Of a DNA stretch of 64,000 nucleotides, positions 1-9,443 are shown in pieces (positions within the stretch are counted from its first letter, which is position 1; every line of letters begins with the position of its first letter). The stretch is from contig RDEW01000014.1 in the NCBI GenBank assembly GCA_011109175.1, positions 940,042 through 1,004,041 of the forward strand, written 5' to 3'. Both the position numbers and the translations under genes were made by a program. The stretch is from Dicyema japonicum (taxonomy: Eukaryota; Dicyemida; Rhombozoa; Dicyemidae). The notes under the pieces were generated by a model. That model was not told the origin of the DNA and did no database searches. It saw nothing but the letters and a program-made list of their open reading frames with translations.

Positions 1-589
1 AAACATCGATATTATCCCAACCAAGAGTAAATGTCAAAGTCTTTGCTTTGTGGATGTGCCGGATTTATTTTCGGAAGTAATTATAAAGCAAAGAATTAAG
101 TAGGAAAGGACAAGAGGCCTTATCAGTTGAATAATGAGTATGAAAATAGTCTATATCTCCATGGTTTGATCTAAAGAAGGTAAGAATGTGGATTCTAAGG
201 AAAAGAGTTGAATATGGGTTATCGGCTTTAGTCATTTTATGCATAAAAATATGATTGATGTTTACAGTTTTTTATTATGATTTGTTTGAGGGCTAATAAT
301 ATATGATACCTGATTCACACTGAATTTTTTTATCAAGTGGACATCCACTTGGATTCGGGAAGAAGAAAGATTTTTAAAAGGACAGCAAATAGTTTAATTT
401 AATTTATTAACCCCGAAATTACGAGAAAGAGGATGAGTTGTCGTCTAAGTCAGGGGTTTCCGACGGGTGGTGTGAGGAAAAATTTAGGGTGCACTTCAAA
501 TAGAATTCCACAATTGTACATTGGAGGAGAATTGTAGTCCAGTGTGAAAATGTATCCTCGATTATCTTAAACGGATTTATATGAACTTA

Positions 590-1660
590 TTCCATTTGCA
601 ATGACATAATTGTGTGAATCAAGATTCTGCTCTCTTTTGGCAATTAAAAATGAATACAGAAATCGCCTGAATCCAGAACATGACATTCGTATTGCTATTA
701 GCAACAAAATCCAAAGATTCGACAATTCATTAAAAAAACAAAAAAACCATCCTGGACCAATGTTATGGAGGGAATCAATAACGCTGTAAATAAACCTTGA
801 AACTGGCCACACCAATCGCACAAATAAGTAGAAACATACAAACTTGCAGCAAATAATCTAGAAGGGATGCTACGCGAAATCAATAACATGAATGTTCTCT
901 ACAATACGGCATCATAGCAAGAGTAGTCATTCCAGCTATTCTCTAATGAAAATAAACCTCTCAGGACAAAATCACTCAGACAAAGTGAGGTCCGTAACAC
1001 AAAATTGAGGAACAACCATGTTGCAAGACTCGATGGTATTGTACAGAATTGACATGCTCAATAAAAAATTCAAACTTAAGGACATGCTCAATACAAATTT
1101 TTCATACCACTTGTTTTATTTTCTATTCAAAAACCTAACAAGAAGGAGGCCAAAAATCTACCTCCCAGTCATCTTACTGTCTAAATAATTGGTTTTCTCA
1201 AATCGAGTTCAAGAACGATTAAATCAAAACTTCTCTCCAAAAAAATACGGATTCAGAATTTGAATATCAGCAGCGCCCGCAGTGGAGTAACGTATACAGA
1301 CGATGCTGACTTCATATCTGACGGGAGATCAACATTGAAACGATTGCTCGATGAGATCCCGGAGACATTATGTAAACAAAAAAAAGAGAAGCTAACAAGC
1401 AGCACATCTGACTTTAAAATAATTGAATTCTGAGGACACACCCAAAACTTTATTCTAATATGGTGACAGTGACGACGTTTGCGACAAAAAGATTGTAGCA
1501 ATATCACTAAACTCAGTGTAAAAATGCTAAATAAGCAAATACCCGGTATCCACTGGTTTCCGAAATCATCTGTACATCTCGTAAAACCTGTGCTTAATAA
1601 CATCTCATTCATTGTTAAGATCAGTACCAGAAAGCTTTGGCCTCGTTTCACTCTTTCCGG
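590..1660 (+). mobile_element. Relic of an APE-type non-LTR retrotransposon (family A), RT part
   Basis: Degenerate reverse-transcriptase coding sequence broken by stops and frameshifts. A basic, coiled stretch before the RT domain is readable near 640-780. A PKPNKKEAKNLPP-like RT block lies near 1130-1170. A YTDDADFISDG block, equivalent to the YADD catalytic motif, is near 1285-1320, followed by the thumb-like stretch to about 1430. The same blocks are far better kept in the family A copies at 23045-25545 and 48890-50425. No endonuclease domain or intact end is seen, so this is a fossil fragment. The first 590 bases of the window show nothing I can support. Confidence 0.55.
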
Positions 1661-2366
1661 GATCGATTAAATATATTTTCTCTCTTCCATTTGTTGAGTA
1701 GGTGCACGTGATCCTTCACTTGTATTGGAATGGTTTCAGGTTCAGTCAAGATATCCAAAGTGAGAAGAATCTGGGCAATCTTCATTTTTGGTAACATTAA
1801 ATTAGCATAACATTAATTTTATTTCATTTACGTGCATTTTTAATTTAATATCCCACAACTAATTACTTCAATGCATTCATTTTTATATGAAAAATGAAAA
1901 AAATACCAAATTAATATCATTCTTAAAAGCGCCAATAAATTTCGATGGGAATTGAAACAAAACGACAACGATCTCCTCTTTATGATTGTTGGTGGCATTG
2001 TCGGTATATTCTGAATGAGTTTAATTATTTATTTTAAAACCCCAAGACCACCAAGAAAGAAAGAATTAACTTGCTAAATTAAGTGATCTCAGCCTCCAAC
2101 ATCTCTCGAATTCTCTTCGAATGCTCCGCCAGTGAACCAATAGCGTGTCTGAAGTGTCTTTTTTTATTTCTACAGAGGAATTCTATCGGAGTGCACTTGT
2201 TTAATGCCGATCTGAATTCCTCCGCATGAACCACTTTCTCTCTGAATGGGTTTAATTAGAAGCTTTTATAAATTTAATTTTAATAAAAAAATATTATAAA
2301 TTATTTTAATATTTTATATAATTAATTTTCAAATAATAAATTATACTGGTGATTCAAATTAATATT
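1661..2366. other. Intergenic AT-rich stretch, nothing recognised
   Basis: Mostly AT-rich sequence with stops in all frames. A short stretch at 2030-2110 (aligned to CCAAGACCACCAAG and AGTGATCTCAGCC) resembles a repeat seen at 14245-14340 and 18330-18430. It may be an old copy of the same interspersed repeat. No gene, RNA or clear promoter could be supported. Confidence 0.4.
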
Positions 2367-4164
2367 ATGGCAATTACTGAATCAATGAGCCAAATTTCAT
2401 TAAGAAAGCTAGTTTTTCAGGTAATTTAATAATAATGTATAGATTATGATTTGCTTCTGGATGACGTGAAAAACTTTAAGAAACATGCTCTATATTATTT
2501 AAAGGGACCACTTAGTAAATGGAAGGAAAGACGGCGATATCCAGTAAAAATGATTGTGCAGCTACTCAAGGTGGTGATTATTACGTCACAGGTGGTGTTT
2601 TGAATTATTAAGGTTACATTTTTGGACAACAACATCAGTTGAAGATCCCACCACCAGTCCTGGACAGATATTTTATCAAAGACTACGACATTTCCAAATC
2701 TGTGCATTAGAATCCCCATATATTACGAACTTAGACGAAATGGTGGATCTAATAAATTTTATTGTCAATCGGGTATTTATTAAAACTTTTATTTAACTAA
2801 ATTAAATTTAAATATATATAATAAATTAACCTAATTTTTTAGTACCTAAATATTTCAGCTGAAATGCTGAATCGATTTAATTTTTTTAAATTGAATAGCA
2901 CTCACTTATTCCCCATCGAAATATGCAGAGACTTTTACGACATAGACATTCTAACCAAAGTAAGTGACCCATGGAGAATACGAGACTCTTTTACAGCGGT
3001 TTCTATAAATCATAATTAAAGACTGCTCTAATTTCACAATACCAATCAATTCGGGGATTTTCTATTCCAAGGGACAACATTTACAGGAATAATTCTGCTT
3101 ATCGAAAGTACTCATATTCTCTATTATAGCACATTTGCAATCAAAATAATAATAAATCTGATTTCGGTTTCTGTTATGAAGTTTCAAAATTTTGAGAGAC
3201 TTGTGAGGGAAAAAATAATTTACAATGTTTCGTTTACTGTAATCTGGTAGATCGAACTCTTCAGCGAAAGATTGAGCGGAATATACATAATTTCCAGTTC
3301 CGCCTTCTATGAGGATTTTCATCAAGGTATTTATCACGTTTACTGTTGTGACGGAATACAGTCGCTCGATGGAAATTGCGGTTCACTTCCTGGTGTTAGT
3401 ACTGAGCCTTATTTCGATGACCACGTGCTTGCGGTCAATGATAAAATCATGCTTTCTCGCGAAGGTTGGTCACCTACTTTATTGAAGGTGACTCGGAGAC
3501 TTTTTAGTCGAATAAAAGGGGAGAGACTGTCGATTTCAGAACTTTTGGTTTATTTTGACGGTTGGAACTTTGTGATATTTTAATCGACGTCAGCAACATC
3601 GTAGTCACTATTCTGACTTTGATGCCACTTAGCGTCTTATTTATATTTGTAGATTAGACACGATTTAACCAAAAACTTGCGATTGTGTATGCAATCAACG
3701 TTTTTTTCATTTGGATCGGTCTGATTCGATATTTACAGTCATTTGCGGGATTTAACGTATATTTTGGTGCAAATTCAGATTCTCGTGATGACTATGCGTT
3801 TATCCTTACTCACTGTGCTCAGATTCATGTCCTGTGGTCATCGTATTTATGGGATTTCTTTTTGCCGGCTGGGTGTCCTCTCCATCTCTACAATATCCGG
3901 GTACTGAACTTGTTTACTCGAGTTTTCCACCTGTACATCACAGCCACACTTTGTTCGCCATAATGAATGGAGATGATTATGAACAATGTCGTTAACTGAC
4001 CCGATGTTAAGCTGTATTCGGATATTTATCAGATCATCTTTATATCTTTCTTCATTTATGTTGTCCTGTCGTTGTTTACGTCTATTTTTGTTCAATTTTA
4101 TGAGACTTCGACGGTTGATTTATTGGTTATTATAGGAATTTTGTTATACTGTTCCAAAAGTTGA
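2367..4164 (+). CDS. Mucolipin (TRPML)-like lysosomal cation channel gene, frame partly disrupted
   Basis: Mucolipins are endolysosomal TRP cation channels with six membrane helices and a large luminal domain. Blocks seen in order are: a basic N-terminal segment WKERRRYPVKMIVQLLKVV (about 2515-2575); luminal-domain pieces (2600-3300); a hydrophobic helix IAVHFLVLVLSLISM with RS motifs (3370-3450); GWNFVIF and TILTLMPLS (3555-3635); FFIWIGLIRYLQSFAGFN, a close match to the TRPML S4 region (3700-3755); the pore-region block MNGDDYEQC (3963-3990); and the last helix ending at the TGA at 4162. Small introns fit at 2421-2442, 2999-3021, 3108-3129, 3227-3250 and 3635-3658, plus one of about 70 bp at 2773-2842. 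At least three frame shifts (near 3300, 3575 and 3830) have no GT..AG explanation. It is therefore either a pseudogene or a region with base-call errors. The start codon is uncertain. Confidence 0.62.
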
Positions 4165-4379
4165 CAGAGTCTCTGACTTTCTTAGAGAGATGACTAAATT
4201 TTATTATTTTAAAGAATTTAATTTTTTTTAGAATTTGTTTTTATAGACTTCTGCTATCACGTGAATAAAAACCGTGCTTTTTGCGAGAGGTATAGTACTT
4301 ATTGCTCCCCCAGTCAAGAAACATACTTTATTGGTGTAAAAAACAGTCAAAATAGTAAGGGACAAAGTAATGCTCTTCA

Positions 4380-5800
4380 CTTTTTTTTATTTGCCTGTGA
4401 GGCCTAGTAGACGATCTGATTCCCCAGTAAAGTATTCACTCTTAAAGACGTCACTCGTCAATCTCTTATCCTCTACCCTCTTTACGATAAGCGATTCGAT
4501 ACGGTTCAACATGGTCAGTGATCTGCTTTCTATGAATCCTGATGTTTTCACGGCGACTGGTTCAAAGTGAACTTTCCATCGAGATGTATTTCTTTTTCTT
4601 TAGGTTCTCAGCAATTTCCAAGGCTGAGTCTAGGTAAGTTGCTGTCATTGCAAGGTTTAATGGAAAGAGGTCATCCACACAGGTGGTGTCCCAGGGGATG
4701 TATCTACCACTTCCCATGGGAAGAGAGTTGTCCCGTCAGGCCTTTTGTTGGCTGGGGCCAAATCTACCTATTCTGAGTGTCTTACGAACTGGCAATGAAA
4801 TTTCGAATTGAGTAAGTTGCCACTTCACATCTATTAAGAATCTCAACTCCAAGTTGAATTGGGCTCAGTTCGTGGCTGAGTTTTGTAAGCTGCTCTGGCA
4901 GCAATCTTCGACGTCAAGATTCTGAGTACGTTGCTTATAGCGCTGAGTCCTAACCCACCACAATTTTAATGCAAACAGGAGTTCTCGGGGATTGTGGTTA
5001 GTAAGACTTTCCATATCAGAGGTCGTGACAGGAGTAAGGTCCTTAATATAGCTTGGACGTAGACCATCTAAACCAGCACTGCTGCATCCTGGGAATGATG
5101 AATTAACAGATCGTATATCACATTTGGTGGTTATCAAATCCAAATTTTCGTCTTGGGTAGATCTACTGGGGCGAGTGGATCCTTATAAATGATCTGTTCG
5201 AGAGTATCTTTTGTTGGTAAAAGAACCTTATCGTTGCTGTAGAGCGTACGCAAGGCTCCCTAAATGTCCCAGACCATGATCTTCCTGTTCACTTATGAGA
5301 TTGCTGGATGATGGGGTGAATAATGGGAAGACTTCCAAGTGCAGTTGTCAGGTTAACAGTTTCTTATTTAGAGTCATTTCTCTTGATGATTGATTTGAAG
5401 TTCCCTTCTTTCATTTCGGTTGGATGTAATCCAGGTACAAGAGGTGCAAATCAGAGAAGGCGGATTCATGCATCTTGAGTATTGTCTTGATTTTCCTTGT
5501 GATTAGCTTTGAAAGACAGGAAGTAACTGTTAGAAGCGATCTTAGGATTCTGAGTTGGATGACCCTCTCAGATAGACATTATCCTTGCTAGATAGATCCA
5601 GGACAGATCAGAAGAAGACTCCTTCCACTGACTAATTCCCAAGGCATGACCAATTCGGCAGAGATTGTGGGGTCCTTCTTGTTAGCTTGTAGCACCCAAG
5701 GTGTCCGAAATTTGGACAACGGGACAATTGAATACCGACTTTCTTCTTGTTTGTTTTGCCACAGAGTAGACCGGAAGAGACGTACGGGAAGTATGGTCTC
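4380..5800 (-). mobile_element. Family C (restriction-like endonuclease) retroelement relic
   Basis: Read on the minus strand, 4865-5143 contains GLDGLRPSYIKDL, the N-terminal RT block of family C, and 4380-4760 matches the C-terminal half of the copy at 59855-62170. Both contain the DNA equivalents of the CPRR...GRWWVS endonuclease region and the TCVDT segment. The 5' part (5380-5790, minus) is degraded and may be the zinc-finger leader. Stops and indels interrupt every frame. It belongs to the same subfamily as the copy at 59.9-62.2 kb. Confidence 0.6.
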
Positions 5801-7072
5801 TTGAGTCCATTTTAAGTTAAGTTTGATTCACTAAGTTTTTATCATTTTCATTCCGAGACTCAAAGTGGCTCAATAACCAAACTTACACGTTTTTGGTTGA
5901 TTATTTTTTTTAACACACTAGCATTCTCAGAGACCCATAAATTGTACTACTCAGTGACTTAACCTTAGGGAATACACCGGATTGTCGACCAATATTTCTG
6001 TTATATCGAAGACCAGCTAGCAAGTAGTTAGTTGGTGGTTGGTTGGTTGAGGTGGCGACAAATATTTTAATCTCTTCTTGATTTATATGATGTTTCGTTC
6101 TTCCTCTCCAATGGAAGAAATGATAGACTCAAGTGGATATACGAAGTTTCGGAACGAGGAAACGTCAGATACACTATGGTGCGTGTTTGATTGTCGTCTA
6201 GCACAAAATTTGGAAGATAGATAAGTCTTCCATGAAAGGAACAGGAATAAGTTGGATTATTATTTCTCGAGCGTTCTTAATTTATTAAAAAATCTAATAT
6301 TGTTTGTAAAAATCCAACAAAGGTTGAAAGCCATATAATTCGACTTAAAATACTCGAAAAAACCGACTGGACAAGTAAAGTCAACATTTTTTTGTTTAGT
6401 TTCTAAGACTTTGTCCATTTCTCATGAGTTTGTTCTATTAGTTCCAAAAGATGGTTTGATCTATCGAAGGATATGTTCCGGAGTTCAAATAAATGAAACT
6501 ACAGAGTTCCTATAATAGTAATGTCGTCAGGAATGAAGACAGAATTTCGTATCTGTTCTCACTCTGGAATTCCGAATTCTACAGGCGAAACTTAAATCTC
6601 TGAATAGATTCAATTTCGCAACATCTGAAATGTTACTTTAGTCAATCCTCCAGGAAACAGCTGATATCAACACAAATTATTGATTATGCGAATGAATTTA
6701 TTCCAAAGACCACAAATTATGACCAGAAATAGATAATTGATCCCTTGGAAGGCAGAATAATATCAGCACTCTCACAAGACCCATAATTCCTATACCTCTG
6801 ATGTGCAGGACACACACTTTATTTTGAAAGTTATGTCAACTAATTGTTTGCCAGGACCCAAGGCATGTTGAAAATTTCTTTTGATTGCATGCGAGTCCTT
6901 GTAGACGATCCAGTTCAGCAGTGAGGTAGCAATGATAATGACGTCATTCGTAAAGTCAGGAAGCATCTTAAATGCGGAAACGATCAGCCAAGCAGCGAGA
7001 TTCGAATGAAGTGTTCTCTATCATTTTAACGTTTTATTTTAAATAATATTTTTGATGATAAATTAATTAAAA
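5801..7072. other. Stretch without a recognised gene
   Basis: No conserved protein could be read. A short open frame at 6087-6230 (+) begins MMFRSSSPMEEMIDSSGY but has no recognised relative. 6795-6830 carries the GCAGGACACACACTTTAT word that marks the tail of the SINE-like repeat at 53775-53999. 7010-7032 shares about 20 bases with 7850-7875 inside the Enhancer-of-zeste fragment, perhaps a small local duplication. Confidence 0.35.
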
Positions 7073-7252
7073 TTTTTTTTTAACAATTAAACAAATATCA
7101 GTTGAGGAAGCCTGCTTCGTGGATTGCGAACGAGTTCCTCGGAGTATGGCTATTCCAATCTTTTGTCTTAGCCATAGCCCTTCTCGTTGATCCCTTTTCT
7201 TTCTGGCAAGCAATCCTCCGAGTTCTTGCAAGAATTCAGCCGTCATTGGACC
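7073..7252 (-). mobile_element. 5'-truncated 3' end of a family C retroelement
   Basis: About 180 bp nearly identical to 33172-33366, the 3' end of another family C copy: same strand, same TTTTAACAATTAAACAAAT leader on the plus strand. Similarity stops abruptly at 7253, within the shared GTCATTGGACCAA word. This is the typical product of target-primed reverse transcription that stopped early. The high identity suggests the two copies are fairly young compared with most elements here. Confidence 0.75.
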
Positions 7253-7529
7253 AAGATAATTGAAAATATTAATAATAAAAAATATCGGATTTGTTACTTC
7301 ATGTACATAAAAATAACACTTTCAGCGTTTGTTCTGTGAAAAGGAAATTATTAATAAAAAACGACTTAAGAAATTCAGCAAAACAAACAAAAGCCAATTT
7401 CGAAATCCAATTTCGTCCATTTATTTTTAAAGATCTCGTCAAAGTAAAGAAATTTGACATTCAGTGCAAATTCAAAAACTCTTGGGGTGACTCACAGTCC
7501 CTTATATGCGAGGACATCCCGTACGTTAA

Positions 7530-7915
7530 TTACTCCCGACCACATTCTCCTGGGAGCCAATAAAGAAGAATATCTTGGTATGTACCCTTTCTAAAGGAAA
7601 GGTAGAAGATGAGTACGTCCTTCAGAACATTCTATATATTGGGGAGGGAAAAGACGTCTTTGTCACAGAACTGATCCATAATTACAACGGGAAAATCGGG
7701 TTCACGACCACACTGATTTGGAGAATCTGGATGAGGAAGATCTTCACGAAATTAATCGAATTTGTTGGTACCTCGAATTTCCGTCAAATTAGGGCTTATG
7801 GATATGCATTTGAGAAATAGACAGAGGAAATCGTATATGACTGCGTGTCCCAAATGTTCTCGATCATTTTAACACCGGAACAGTTCAAACAACGACATGA
7901 ACGGATTTTCACCAA
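7530..7915 (+). pseudogene. Enhancer of zeste (EZH)-like gene fragment, broken
   Basis: E(z)/EZH is the H3K27 methyltransferase of Polycomb complex 2. Only a segment N-terminal to the SET domain is visible: TFSWEPIKKNIL (7541-7577), then VEDEYVLQNILYIGEG and TELIHNYNGK (7602-7695), then VHDHTDLENLDEEDLHEIN (7697-7760), then TEEIVYDCVSQMFSIILTPE (7821-7880). The order and wording match the EZH2 region around VEDETVLHNIPYMG and NYDGKVHGD. A 24-bp GT..AG intron at 7578-7601 joins the first two blocks in frame. Frame is lost after NYNGK (five extra bases, too short for an intron), and a stop separates the last block. No SET or CXC domain follows before 8870. I judge it a partial, non-functional copy. 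Confidence 0.6.
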
Positions 7916-7954
7916 CAAAAGTTCTTTTTGTGTAACTATTAAAAAAGTTTAAAA

Positions 7955-8050
7955 TTCTCATTTTTAATGACATGACCTATTTTGAATGACACTATTTTCA
8001 TTTTGAGTGACACTCTTATTTGAATGACATTCTTATTCTGAATGGGAAAT
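7955..8050. repeat. Degenerate short tandem repeat (TTTTGAATGACACT-like)
   Basis: Four to five imperfect copies of a unit of about 20 bp, each with TGAATGACA or TGAGTGACA followed by a T-rich spacer. No coding reading was found. It lies just downstream of the Enhancer-of-zeste fragment. Confidence 0.6.
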
Positions 8051-8469
8051 GGCATAGTTTCTCGTGCGTGTATAAATACTATAGCCATAAATACGACATG
8101 AATTTAATAGCAATAATTTAAAAAATATCCAAAACACACCGTCGGAAAAAAGAAATTTTTCGATATCACAAAAGTCCACCTAGAACCAAGAAAACATCCA
8201 GTCCATGCAAGTGTGAAAGCACTTTGGGAGCGACAAACATTAAAAAGTGTAAATGTCTATCAAATCCCTAATGTCTGAAATCTATATGCTAATATTTATC
8301 ATTATTATTAATAATTGATTTTTCAATTTAATAATTTATGCTTAAAATATGTTTCCACAAAAATAAGTAGTAGTTTAATGGATACAATCACAATAACAAA
8401 TAAAATTCGTATTTAATGGGAAATCAAACTTTAGATCGAAGGTTGTTAGTGATAAAAATATCTTAAGAG

Positions 8470-8566
8470 ATTAAAAGTTATTCCAAAGACCAAGGGTAAA
8501 ACCAAACTAATTCCTTGATCCTGATTCGTTTCAGCAGAACCCTCACACAAAAACAGTGGTCCAGAG
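8470..8566 (-). repeat. Fragment of family B 5' repeat
   Basis: The reverse complement matches the sequence at 16845-16910 and 52265-52335, including AATCAGGATCAAGG and CCCTTGGTCTTTGGAATAA. In the copy at 52.1 kb this sequence sits directly upstream of a family B endonuclease reading frame, so it is probably part of that element's 5' leader. The rest of 8050-8870 shows no recognised gene. Confidence 0.6.
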
Positions 8567-8876
8567 AACGTTGTCCGGGGAGTTGAGGTCGATTCCTGAA
8601 CGATTCCGATTCCGAAATTTTATCCTGGTTGAATAAATAGATATCCTGTTGAACGCCTGACAGGCACTAGGAGTCTCCAGAGTAAGGCAGATCCAATGAC
8701 GTCACCATAGTGAAGAAAGAGACATCTTTAATCAATTAGCCATATGGCGACACGCGACCGAAGAATCTAAGTTATCACTTTGACTTATCATATAGTTCAT
8801 ATTTTAGTTTATTAATTATTAGTTAAATAATAAACAAAATATAAAAATTTAAACATTGACTATTAATGTGTTTTGT

Positions 8877-9401
8877 ATGAATAACGGTAAAACTCTAATC
8901 GCTAAACATGATTTCCAAATACCCATTAATCAAGGATTTCACTTAGAAAGGAAGTATTCAAAAAATGGCTATATTCAATTTACAACTGAATTACCGGTAG
9001 AGTTGACTTGTAAAGTATACTAAATCAATGATATCTTTTAGATTGAGAAGACTATCTGCACTCAGATTGTCGACCAAATAAATAAAATTTTATTTGAGAC
9101 CGAACAAATAACTATACGAAGCATTCTTGAGTCTCTCATGGGCTTTATAACTTTCTATTTATGGTTCACCCTGTTTGATTCACAATTTGTCAAGGTTTGA
9201 TCTTTCATAGCATTATAGGGTGTAGCCAACCTCTCTTGTTATATTAATGAATGCAATCGAACAGTATTTATTCCACGTGGATTGTTTATGGTTGACCCGA
9301 CAGTACACGGATTCAGATTTGTAATATTTTTTATTAACTAATAGCTTGAAATTGTAGCATTCGACACTACGGCACTTAAATTGGGAGATTCATTTATTTG
9401 A
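8877..9401 (+). CDS. GOLGA7/Erf4-family palmitoyltransferase partner
   Basis: The family forms the accessory subunit of Golgi DHHC palmitoyl-transferases (GCP16 with DHHC9, Erf4 with Erf2 in yeast). Four exons, joined at introns 9015-9041 (27 bp), 9195-9218 (24 bp) and 9321-9344 (24 bp), give a 149-residue protein; the human protein is slightly shorter. Conserved blocks are IQFTTELPVEL (family FQTKFPAEL), the central hydrophobic SLMGFITFYLWFTLFDSQF, and FIPRGLFMVDPTVHGFRF-LEI (family [21 protein letters not shown]). The central Cys pair that is palmitoylated in vertebrates is not evident. AATAAA lies at 9428-9433, 27 bases past the stop. The gene converges on strawberry notch. I am confident in the family call. 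Confidence 0.85.
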
Positions 9402-9443
9402 TATTGAAAAGATAAAATAATTGTAATAATAAACAAAAATCAG

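Noticed and set aside
1253-1651. Minus-strand frame of 132 residues
   Set aside because: The plus strand of the same interval reads as RT motif C (YTDDADF) of family A, so the minus frame is a shadow.
3062-3337. Minus-strand frame of 91 residues with YYYFDCKCAIIEN, resembling the mucolipin luminal domain
   Set aside because: The plus strand of the same region, after removing mini-introns at 3108-3129 and 3227-3250, gives a better and collinear luminal reading between the other TRPML exons, so the minus frame is taken as chance.
8150-8275. Cys-rich stretch CKCESTLGATNIKKCKC as an Enhancer of zeste CXC domain
   Set aside because: Spacing does not fit the CXC pattern and no SET domain follows; too short to call.
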